Shown: in pieces, positions 32,470 through 42,650 of the stretch
Layout of the letters: each line of letters begins with the position of its first letter
Numbering within the stretch: the stretch's first letter is position 1
NCBI GenBank assembly: GCA_031772625.1
Contig: CM062805.1
Location: 803,735,592 to 803,799,591 of the forward strand
Reading direction: 5' to 3'
Length of the DNA stretch: 64,000 nt
Origin: Pinus tabuliformis
Taxonomy: Eukaryota; Streptophyta; Pinopsida; Pinales; Pinaceae
Program-made: the position numbers and the translations under genes
The notes under the pieces: model-generated
Database searches by the model: none
The model's input: only the letters and a program-made list of their open reading frames with translations
What the model was told of the DNA's origin: nothing

Positions 32470-33519
32470 AATAGAATTCATTTTTCCTTTCCTACAATAG
32501 AATATGTTTATTTTCTAGAAAATAGATTAGGTTTACTTTCTTGTAATTTCCTTTCTACAAAATGGATTAGGTTTACTTGCAAAGTAGATTGGGTTTATTC
32601 TTTTGTCATTGACTTTCATGCAATTAGATTAGGGTTTCTCTCTTTCCATTTGATTCTCTGCAATAGAATAGGATATATTTTAGTCATCCCTTTCCATGCA
32701 AAGTTAAGATATGCTTAAAAGATAGTGTTCTTTGTGCATCTTCATTCACTTCATTGCATCAGATTAGTGAAGGTGGGACACATTGCACGTTGCACACATA
32801 GTGTCAACACCTCTTAAGTTTTTAAGAACTTCAGATTGATAATTATAGTTGGTAGCCTTGGGAGTTGTAGTATTCTTGTTGTAATATCGTGGCTCACCAC
32901 CACCTTAACATACTCAGATAATTTTATTGTAGCTTTGTGTTGAGTTATGAATGTAATGTTTTATGGATGCACAAGTTTGGTATGGGCTCATGAACATGCA
33001 TGAATGTTATTGACTACCTAGTTGGTATAAGCCTTTATTATGCTCATACCTATTATAATGTTCCATATGCAATAAATTGATAAATGCCTGAACAATGTTG
33101 ATTCAGGTTGTGATTATGATGAATGCATTAGAATATGTGGTCTTTCTCCATGTTATCTGATAATAGTGATTATGAAGCATTGGTTCTTTAACTGTAGCTC
33201 TCCTTGAGTAGTTGGATGATCTAGTGTCTCCCCTATTCACTAATAGGTCAATTGGATGCCCTTATTATGTTTAAACAACCAGTAATATGGCTAAAGTGTT
33301 AGAGTGCAGAGTTACTGAACCAGACTTGAAAGCCTAGACCGAATTAAGAGAGTGGGCAAGAGTGTTCTTTCCCTTTACTATTCCTATAACTACATCTTAG
33401 CTCGACAATGGTTTCCCTCCATCATTAGCCTAGGGATTTCCTATGCCGCAAAGTATTGTGCTAGCAAGACCGGCCACCACCCATCACTAACGCTTTAAAA
33501 CCTAACACATTGTGACAGA
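32470..33519. other. Unassigned DNA
   Basis: No gene. The first ~250 bp repeat the words AGATTAGG(T)TT and TAGAATA(T/G) at irregular spacing, as in decayed repeat DNA. The rest shows nothing I can name. Confidence 0.5.
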
Positions 33520-35130
33520 CGGGTCAACAAAAGCAAGTCGCTCTGGCTATGGCTCCAATAGTGGAACTATGACAGCGAGCTACCATCACTGTTGATACCC
33601 TCATGAGAATTGTTAATTCTTGAACATGGGAAAATGAAGGACTTCAATCGATCTAATAGTGGTTTCAGTTAAGGAACCTTATCTTTGGCCACTGCACACT
33701 TGTCACCACCGAAATATTTTTCATATTGATTAACTTTGAATATGTGTGGACAATGAAGAGTGGGTCAATTCAGCCACAATTCTAGAGTGGAACCCTATCA
33801 TCGGTCCATTGCTCGCCACCGTGGAGTGTTTGCACTTAGATAATCTCCAATCTCAGTGATGATGAAGAACTAGTCGATCCGGCCATGGTTTCGGTTCATG
33901 GAACCATGATGTCAAGAGACCGCCCACTACTGATTTTATTTATGTATTGTTAACATTGAAATGAGCATGTCAACGAAGTGTATAACGATATGGTTTTCGT
34001 TCCAAAGTAGAACCCTATCATGACCCATTGCTCATTGTTATAACGTAACACTTTTATAACCTTTGTTAAAACGGGTGTGCTGATAGGAAGTTGTTTGATT
34101 CGACTAAGGTTCTAGTTCATGGAACTATGATGTCAAGTTACTGCCCACCTATGTGCCCCTTTTCTCTTACCAAACTAGGTGATGAAGAAATGTTGATGAG
34201 ATATTGGCCAATCCAACCATGGTTCTAACCACTTGGAACCTTGTTTTCGAAATACCGGCCACATCTAAGCAGATGTATTGCATCACATCCACATGGGAAA
34301 TGGTCAATCTAGTGATGGAGCCACATAAGGTGGAACCCTACAACTAGGTTATTGGGATGTTGTTTCCGTGGAGTGAGGTAGCTAAGTGAGCAACAGATGA
34401 CCATTAGGGACTTGATCGATCGTTCAATTTGATTAAAGGGACCCCCCTCAACATCAACGTTTAATAAAGGGGGTTAGGTCTGTGTCACGGGGGCTTCACT
34501 GGGGGAGAAATACCATACCACGTGGGTTCATATTGGGGGATATATATTGAGGGGAAAATGACATGATATATTGGGGAGTATATAGGGGGTGAAGGGTTTT
34601 TATATTGCCGGGTATAAAAAATGAAGCTTAAAGTTAATGAAAAAATATAAAGGGGTATAAAAAATGTTAGTGAAAAAATGGATACCTATAATATATGGTG
34701 AAAGTAGGGGATTTTTAAATTGGGAAGGTTTATTGAGTTCGTATTCGTAGAGGGTTAAATAATGTGATTTTTAGAGGTGTTTTCCAATATGTAGTCAAGT
34801 TAGGGGTATTGTTTAATATGCCATGAACGCACGTGATATGTCAGAGATTCATTGAGTGAAGCCCCCGTGGTCTATGTATCGGATTAGCCTCAATCCAACA
34901 TTACTTGATTGACAACTATAAATGATTGTGGCACCCCCCCCTCCCAAAACTTGCAACCATTGTTGAGGGGCCCATGATACAATAAATTTGGTTAAAGTCA
35001 TTTTACATGCTAGTGCATTCATGGTTCAGGTATTGGAACCCTATCCACTAGGGAACTGCTAGCGACATGACATTTGTACATTGGAAACTTTGCAACAAGA
35101 TAGTTGGTGAATGTTAGGTTGATCGAGCCA
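33520..35130. repeat. Degenerate repeat family with GGTTC...GGAACC core
   Basis: A pattern of TC(G/C)A(T/A)CC-GCCATGGTTC-n-GGAACC(A/C)TGATGTCAA, then a C-rich GCCCACC/CCATTGCTC word, recurs about seven times: near 33540, 33650, 33770, 33880, 33990, 34110, 34225, and again near 35030 and 35110. Spacing is about 100-120 bp with large divergence. No coding sequence. A hAT-type MITE sits in it. Confidence 0.55.
34486..34869. mobile_element. 384-bp hAT-type MITE
   Basis: Perfect 15-bp terminal inverted repeats, CACGGGGGCTTCACT at 34486-34500 and its reverse complement at 34855-34869. They are flanked by an 8-bp target duplication with one mismatch: GTCTGTGT at 34478-34485 and GTCTATGT at 34870-34877. 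TIRs starting CA plus an 8-bp duplication are the mark of the hAT superfamily. The inside is A/T-rich with GGGG-containing subterminal words and no ORF, so it depends on a transposase elsewhere. Confidence 0.88.
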
Positions 35131-36358
35131 TGGTTTGTTTGAGATTTTCTCAAGTTGAACAAGAACATGCTAAACACATTTTAAACCAAAATTTAGAATG
35201 AAAGCTAGCCCTTCCAAACATAGCGGGCTCCCTTAGAGATTATTGATAAAACTCGTTGCTCACTGCGGTTGAACAATAACTAAAATATTAAGCGCAAAGA
35301 CTGGGTTTAGATGGTAAAAATAAAGTAGAAAGGGTTAAGAATCAGAATGGTAGAGAGCTTGGAGAATCCATTAAGCATGGAATCCTAAATGATAGAGCAC
35401 AATGCTTTATAAGCGAAAAGTGGAAGAGATGAAGAAAAATAATAAATCACAAACACAAACAGTGAGTAAGGAAGTCATTGTTGTCTTGTGATGAGGACTA
35501 TGGGTTTGTTGGGAATTAAATTAATAAATTCAGCATAATAAGTTCCATGAAACTGGGCATAGAGGATGAATTCAATATCATAGCATGAACATGTGCAATT
35601 CTAAGAACAATTTGACATATACTCTACATCTAGAAGAAAGAGTCTTTGTCTTTAAAGAAATTCTCCCATTGTATCCTAAAAATGCATAAATACTCCATAC
35701 ATAGATAGAAATAACAAATTCACAAATATTGAGCTAGAATAGGTGTGAAAAAATAACAAATCTTAACACAAATGATAAAGAAACATGGCTCTATTTCATT
35801 CAAGCCATGAATCCAAGAGAAACCCTTTGGATCTGAAAAATCTACAAGATATAAAAGCCCATTGGGCTTCACATAGCCTTCCTGCCTACTCTAATTCTCT
35901 CCCCAAAAACCCCCCTTTTGCAATGAGCCTTTTTTGGATGTTTATACAAAGATTTTACAATGAAAGTTAGTTTCATGAGGCAATCTTTTACTAACAAAAT
36001 CAATATTTATCTAGAAAAATCTGGCAATTGTTGATTTTTAGTCTTTAAAATTAGATTTTATCTAAAAGAAAATCAAAGATAAAATGTGGAAAACCAATCC
36101 ATTTTTCCAACAACGAATAAGGAATTTTCGTTGTTGATCAGTTGATGTCTTTCTCTTTCTTGTTCTTTATCCCACTTCAAGTAATTACTACTTAATGATA
36201 GTTGACTTGTGATGATCATAAAGGTTATACAAGAGCTTCTATGTTTGCAACATTTTTTGTCATAGTGGCAAGTGCTTCTAACTTACCCATATAGGGACCA
36301 ATGCCAATAGTCTTTAACATAGAAAATTTTTAAAAAATTGAAATTTAAAACATGCCAT

Positions 36359-36399
<41 letters not shown>

Positions 36400-37100
36400 G
36401 TAATAAAATATTTTTTCATAATATATAATTTACCTAACATATTTTTTCATAATATATAATTTACCTAACTTAAGAATCATCTTTTTGAGATTAATTTTTA
36501 GAGAATATTGTTATATTTTATTTTATAATAATTTGAAAAAAAATTTGAGTTTTCTTATGTAAAAAGATATTATTTAATAATCATCTTATACATGTAAATT
36601 AAACATGATTAAAAAAAAGATTTATAAAATTAATATTATCTGTAATGATAGAAAAATATTTTTAATTTGAAATATAGAAAAAGAGTGTTTTTTTTTTAAT
36701 AATATGTGTTTTGAATTATCTAATATTTTGAATGCACAATGGACCCATCATGAAAGATGCAAGAGATTATTTATATATATATATATATGAAATAGTCTTT
36801 TTCATTAGAATTTATTAAAATCTGATAATACAATATCAAGCAAGAATGTGATTTTTGTATTTCATCTCTAAATTAGACTACCTTCATATAATAATGATAA
36901 TTAATAAAAAAATAAAAACAAAAATTCACCAATCAACTTTAATTTAAAATAAATACTAAATATATATTTCAAATTTAATTAATTTATCTAATTATTTTAA
37001 ATTTAACACTTTTATATATATATATATATATTTATTTCATATTTCTCAGTAAGCGTAAAAGCATTTATTTTTATTAGAATTTTTTTCCCGTAGACAGTCA
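35131..37100. other. AT-rich intergenic DNA upstream of the host exon
   Basis: No convincing gene. A 61-codon ORF at 35785 has no signature. Contains (TA)n runs at 36362-36396, near 36770-36788 and near 37014-37032, and a 31-bp unit repeated twice at 36408-36469 (ATATTTTTTCATAATATATA and onwards). Confidence 0.6.
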
Positions 37101-37524
37101 AACTAGGAGATGTGAGCTTAATTGAGCAAAGGAAAAAGCAACGGTGACGTTCAATAAGATGGGATGGCCTCACTCACATATGGGAAAGAAAGGCGCGAGG
37201 TGTGCAGCAAGGAAGGAATTTATCCAAGGATTTTGAGGGGGGCCCATCAGGAGGGAGGCTTCCTTTACATAATCAACATCTCCATCATTAAATAAATATG
37301 CGGATCAAATCAAAACAAAACTGTTTTTATAATAATAATTAAACTTGCTAATTTGTCCCTTCAAAAAGCGTGCGTGCCTGCGAGACTCACACCTTAACCC
37401 TGCCCTACACGTATCCTTTACAACGTAAAAGTGTATAATATAGCGTTTATATGAAGTACGAGTGACGTGCGGAGTTGGCAACGAAGATTTTTGTATTCCT
37501 CTCCCTCAGCAGAATGGATGGATG

Positions 37525-37535
37525 TATTTATAAAG
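37525..37535 (+). promoter_or_regulatory. TATA box of the host gene
   Basis: TATTTATAAAG lies about 140 bp before the ATG at 37673, giving a 5' UTR of roughly 110 nt. Upstream between 37400 and 37480 are several ACGT cores (ACACGTATCC, CAACGTAA, GTGACGTGCG) of the kind bound by plant bZIP factors. Confidence 0.5.
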
Positions 37536-37672
37536 TCTTTGGGAGCTGAGCTTCCTATCAAATCTCCCTCCCTCCCGCGGCACCCACGCTGTTGTTTTTA
37601 ATTATTATTATTATTATACTCCATATATTTATTTATTTGGTGGTCGGGTCGGGTCGTTGAATTGGGTCAGCC

Positions 37673-37969
37673 ATGATATCGACATCGACATCGACAATGA
37701 ATGTAGGAGTAAAAGCTGCTCCTCCCATTTCTGTCCACACAGCCATTGCAGCACAACACCCGCACAATCATTTGCGCAGCAGGAGGCGGCCCCCTTCTTG
37801 GGTTGCTCACTTATCTTTCAGCGCCTCTTTGGATGGTATTGGTCGGCGTTTGGCTGGTCTGGACAAAAAGCTGAAGACCCCCCTCAACAATGACACACCT
37901 GCGGTTTCTCCCAGAGCGATTTCTGATTCCAGAGGCTCGGAGCCTTGCCTTGACCCAGAAGTCAGCCGG
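37673..37969 (+). CDS. APS1: Exon 1 of a plastid protein, probably ADP-glucose pyrophosphorylase small subunit
   Basis: From the ATG at 37673 about 99 codons run to a donor-like CGG|GTATAT at 37970 (phase 0). Residues 1-75 are rich in S, A, T and R with few acids, typical of a chloroplast transit peptide. The end reads VSPRAISDSRGSEPCLDPEVSR, close to what I recall of plant AGPase small subunits (VSPKAVSDSQNSQTCLDPDAS) just before the conserved VLGIILGGGAGTRLYPL. In several plants a first intron falls at this place. AGPase makes ADP-glucose from glucose-1-phosphate and ATP, the committed step of starch synthesis in plastids. No further exon is visible in the remaining 26 kb, so either intron 1 is very long or this is an isolated exon. 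Identification is from memory of the family, without alignment. Confidence 0.6.
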
Positions 37970-39177
37970 GTATATTATTCATTACCTATTTGCTTTGAAC
38001 GTTTAAATCACTGCAACCCAGGAGATCTGAACCCCATGGTTGTTTCTTTTTTTTTAACACTCTGTGTTTGTAGCTTAAGATCATGATTAGATTGATGCAA
38101 TAAGTGAATGACAAAAATTAAGGAAGCCCAAACGACGATCCAATCCAAGACTCTGTATGAGCAAATCAAATGAGGCCAATAATATCAATCAGTGATCATC
38201 TGTATGAGAATTAATGAAACCAGAAACACCAATATACTCTCAACATAACAAACAAAGCCCTCGGAAACCAAAGTGCAAAAGAAAAAGAAAGTCAAGTCCC
38301 ACTGTAGGAGCAATTGCAATTTTCCATCATAGTATTGTGTATATTATAATTGTCATGCATCATTATACCAAGTGCATTTTTCCATGAAAAGTATATTATT
38401 AGAATTGTTATAAGAAGAAATTTACTTTAAACATGCTCTAAAACTTTGGACTATTAACAGTGTTACCATAGGCTATTGGTAACATTACGTAAATAGCGTC
38501 TCTTGACTATTAACAGTGTTACCATAGGCTAGAGGCAACATTACGTAAATAGCGTCTAACCACATTAATTCCCACGACAGGTGACAGGGAAGATCAATTC
38601 TATTTTTACACGAGAGTTCTAGAATTACTATAAATGATGAGCACTGAATTACATTATAAATGTTTTACAACTTCAAAAGATAATTATTACCCTTGACTCA
38701 ATGGGTTATAAATGACCTTAAATGTGTGCCTAGACGTACATTTTTTAAGAACCCTTTATGTAAATAAAGATAAAATATTTATTTCAAATCGCATCGAATG
38801 TCGACCATTACATTCACTCATCCTATATATTATTTCTCCAATTGTGCGTAGGATGTCGGAGTAGTGTATGGCTTCAATAAAGGAAGGGTGAGCTATGGGT
38901 GTGTTCTCCTCCACTCATAACCTAAAATCTAAGTTTTTTAGATTGATGTTTACAAACGTAGGATTGGAATTTACATACAATCGATAATATCTTTTATTCA
39001 TAATCATTCAAATTTTATTTAATTAATTTATGTTTTTTATATACTAGTTTAGATTCATTTAACATTGAATTTATTATGTGTTAAGAGAGATCAAATCTCT
39101 AAAAGTGCAAATCTTTTTTTCAGAGCGTAGAATTTGAAGAAAGGTTTGCACCTTCAGGGATTTGATCCCTCTTTGTG
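37970..39177. other. Presumed start of intron 1, or intergenic DNA
   Basis: Non-coding. Holds the 56-bp tandem duplication listed separately; otherwise nothing recognisable. If the exon call is right, all downstream elements on the plus side would be intronic insertions. Confidence 0.4.
38445..38556. repeat. Two tandem copies of a 56-bp unit
   Basis: CTATTAACAGTGTTACCATA starts at 38451 and again at 38507. The following TTACGTAAATAGCGTCT is shared as well, with only a few differences. Confidence 0.85.
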
Positions 39178-41120
39178 TGATCCAAAATGAATTTTGGATA
39201 GACTCTTAAGTTTAAGCGTTCCTCACTGAGGAAAATGAAAGTCCAAGGAAGTTCCTAGAAATAGCCCCATTGCAGAGATCTTTTCATTCTGAATCTACTG
39301 CAACTTGAATGGACAAAAATGGACTTAGGATGCAGAAGTTATCGCAGAAAGAAGATGTCCTTTGTCCTTTAGAAAAAGAGGCAAAATCCCCTAAAATGAG
39401 CAAAAAGCTCTTATAAAGAGAAATCGCATCGGAGAGGGTCCAAGAGCGGACTTAAGCGGAAAGGGGAAGAGACCCCTGATTATCGATCCTCGACATATCG
39501 GGTCGGAGGCACGCTAGTGCATATAACATGAGGAAAGGACCCGGGCCGATGCGACATTGCGATCGTCGATCGACGGATCGCCATCGACGATGGCATAAGA
39601 CAAGGGATGAACCCCCTGGGCTATGCGATGAACGATTGCAATATATCGCATCGCAGCGATAAAAGGAGCGATAATACATGCAAATACGATCGTCGGACCC
39701 GATGGGTTTTATAAACCCAGCTTCATAATGTTTGAGTTCCGCCGTAAAGGGATTTCCTGTGTATTGGCGCATTTCAGCATGAAAACAGAAATACAAAGGA
39801 AAATACCCCGAAGCGATGCGATGCGATCTGGACCGTCGGATCGCGGGATTAGATTGACAACCAAGATTAAATCGGCGATCAGCACTAGGCGATCCCCAAT
39901 AGCAGTGCTAATGCGATAGCAATTGCGATAAGCGATAAAGCACGGACCCGATGGGATTTCTAGACCCAATTTCATAAAATTTGAAATCCGGGAATTTGGA
40001 TTTTCTGTGTATTATCCGTGTATTGGGTTTGAAGCCCTGCACCATGCGATAGCGATATAATGCCTAATGGCGGACCCAATAGGGATTTTAGGGGCGATTG
40101 AAAGGAATTTCACGTCCGAGAATCATGCCCAATAGTGTATTTTGCAGACATTCCCTGTGTAAGGGAATTTTCTCATTTTTCGGCTTTTTACCTATGAAAC
40201 GGCCTTGATTCCTTCTGTAACCGCTCCTGATCATCATGCCATGCTGCAACAGCCGTTTTTACAGGCAATAATGCATTTTGAAGCCACGAAGCCGTAGAGC
40301 CAGATGACCAGTCTAACTGACAGGGAGCAGAGAAACCACTAAGCCACAGAGGGAAGAGGATACACAGAGAAATGGTTGAGGTAGCCGAATAGCCAAAAAA
40401 TTGCCTCAAAGAAAGCCAGAGAGCCAATTAACAAGGTAGCAAAGCCAAAGCAAGAAGCTAAGGCAAAGAGAGCAGAGAGAGCGAAAGGTGAATGCGCAGA
40501 GCAGCTGAGGGAGTCACTTGGAGGTCAAGTGAAAAACTAGAGAGCTGTAAGTTGCAAAAAGCAAAAGCCAAAATCGAAGAGTCAGAGCCAGATCCGAGAG
40601 CCAAAGTCGAAGAGCCAGAGCCAGAGCCGAGAGCCAAAGTCGAAGAGCCAGAGCCAGAGCCAAGAGCCAAGAGCCAAAACCAGAGCTAGAAAGTCGAAGA
40701 GCTTCAAGAGCCAAGGGATAAGATGGTGTTTTGAGCGCAATGTTTCTGTGTAAAACATTGGAGTTGAGTGTGGAGCTTGTAAAAGGAATGTTGCCATAAT
40801 CCCAGAGAACCTAGTTGAGTTTACTAGAGCTCACGAAGACGTAGCCCAAGAGTTTTGGATGAACTCCTAATTAAATTGTTGTTCTGTTTGTTTGTTTATT
40901 GTTGCACTGTTTACTGTTATATGTATGTTATATCAGCATAAACAACATAATTGTAATGCACATAAACAGTCAAAAATAAACATAAGCATACACCTTATTT
41001 TCAAGCACATATTTAATTTCGCATTCGTTAATCATAAAGACTTGGAAATATTTAAGATTTGGGAGTGGGAGAGGTTCTTGTAAGTTAGACAAGAAGCCTG
41101 AGTGCCCCATTTTTAGATCA
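39178..41120 (+). repeat. 5' LTR of the G-patch element
   Basis: 1.94 kb. Contains a TATA-like TTATAAAG near 39412, a stretch dense in GCGAT/CGATCG words (39420-39960), the AGAGCC minisatellite (40577-40690) and the U5 motif (sense GACGTAGCCCAAGAG...GATGAACTCC, 40838-40868). Confidence 0.9.
40577..40690 (+). repeat. AGAGCC-type minisatellite in the LTR
   Basis: Units of AGAGCC, AGAGCCAGAGCC and AGTCGAAGAGCC alternate. A counterpart at about 46820-46940 in the other LTR has a different unit order. The repetitive ORFs it creates on both strands are not genes. Confidence 0.85.
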
Positions 41121-41122
41121 GG

Positions 41123-41135
41123 TGGTATCAGAGCC
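41123..41135 (+). other. Primer-binding site, initiator-Met type
   Basis: TGGTATCAGAGCC two bases after the 5' LTR. Confidence 0.9.
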
Positions 41136-41463
41136 TGAGATTGATTAACCCCACCTTCAAAGAAGGTTATATCAGAATGTTTGATTGACAGAGCAAAGAT
41201 TTCTTGTCTAAAAGGTGTTTATACAGTCAGAGGTTGATTGTATGCGTGTTTGCAAACTAACTATTGTTTGAGTTTGCAGAGGTGAAGAGAAAGTTATTGA
41301 TAGCTCAGTCCAAGAAGGACAAGAAGGAAGAAGGGCTGAAGGCATTCTTCTATCCCAAAGGACCTCAAAGCAATTCTTAAAGCACAAGAGGTTTGTTGCA
41401 AAAGGTTGCTTGGATAAGCTCTTTATTAATCTTGTTTGAAGTTATTTTGTTCATTGGCATAAT

Positions 41464-42650
41464 GACAACTTCTACAAATGTATCCTCAAATTCCTCCTTC
41501 ATCACAAGACTCTTTGATGAATACATGAAGCAAGACTTGTCCACCATGACGGATATGGTGAGAGAAATGTATGAGGATGGAAGAAAGAGCAGCATACTTA
41601 GAGAGTAGTTCAATTCCATGAAGGAAGAGAAGCAGTTGCTTTCTGACAAATTGCAGGAAATGGAGAGGCAACTTCATATTGCAAATATGAACCTGAAAAG
41701 GATGCATGAGTTGGATTCATAGCTCTTTTTTGCCAAAGAAACCTTGGTCAAGTATCAGCTTGAAGAAGAGATAAATCATTCCAGTTTGTCTTCAAACTCT
41801 TCTAAGAATGCTTACATTGGTTCTTTTGAAAAGCATAATAGAGGCATAGGTTCCAAGCTAATGTCCAAGATGGGCTATGAAGGAAAAGGCTTGGGTAAGC
41901 ACACAAAAGGTATTGTTGAACCAATAATGGTTGAGGAAAGGCCTAAGTATTTGGGTCTTGGCTATGGACAATCTTATGGAGAAAGTTCCAAAGCTGCCAT
42001 GAAGGTCCTTAAAACAGTTCCAAGAAGGAGTTTCATTGCAGTTCCTCTAACTCAGGAGTGTGAAGATTGTGTTCAGAAGGAATGCAATAGCTTGAAACAT
42101 CATTTGCAAGATGCAGGTGTTCAGAAGCACACGCTTGAACCAGAGAGTTGTGGAAACTCTAACAGCCTTGAAGAGATTGATGGTGTTCCAAAGGGAGCCA
42201 TTTCTTCATTTGCTTCACCTCCTCATGAAGGCAATAAAGGTGAAAGAGGCAGGTATAAATCTGGTTCTAAACACATTCCTTTTGATTTTGCAAAGCATGG
42301 GAAAAGAATTGCATGTTTCTTTTGTGGTTTGGATAACCATCATGTTTCTAGATGTTGGAAGAGAATGGCCACATACAGGAAACTTTTAAAGGCAAAAAAG
42401 AAAAAAACCAAAGGTCCATTGGACAAGGCAAATCATGTTGTCAAGAGGATACACGTGTTGCACTTACTGCCATAAGCAAGGGCATCTTGCTGAAAGGTGT
42501 TGGACTTTGAATCTAGCAATGCTTCCACATAAATTGAAGAAGGTGGAAAGAGAAGATGGCAGAAATGGAAAGGAAGTTTCCATGGATGATGTGTTTCACA
42601 ATGATTCCCATGTTGATGTTGATGTGCAAATAAAGGAAAGACCTTTGAAC
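41464..42650 (+). pseudogene. Gag-like region with coiled coil, G-patch and zinc knuckles
   Basis: The first part (near 41464-41720) is helical and coiled-coil-like (MKEEKQLLSDKLQEMERQL). The longest open frame (41744-42475) contains a G-patch, GIGSKLMSKMGYEGKGLGK followed by PIMVEERPKYLGLGYG, and then a CCHC knuckle, CFFCGLDNHHVSRC. A second knuckle-like motif, CTYCHKQGHLAERC, lies further downstream. The zinc knuckles point to a retroelement gag; a G-patch is an RNA-binding/helicase-activating motif best known from host splicing factors and from the protease end of some betaretroviruses. Treated as a fossil; not intact. Confidence 0.75.

Noticed and set aside
35785-35970. 61-codon ORF upstream of the host exon
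   Set aside because: No domain or start context, AT-rich surroundings, chance length.
37657-37893. Alternative frame over the host exon (starting MNWVSHDID)
   Set aside because: The frame from 37673 gives a transit peptide and the SDSRGSEPCLDP end before a donor site; the other frame gives neither.
40458-40797. Repetitive ORFs on both strands (GSGSS-like and EPEPRAK-like)
   Set aside because: Produced by the AGAGCC minisatellite; the same happens at 46716-47035 in the other LTR with a different unit order.
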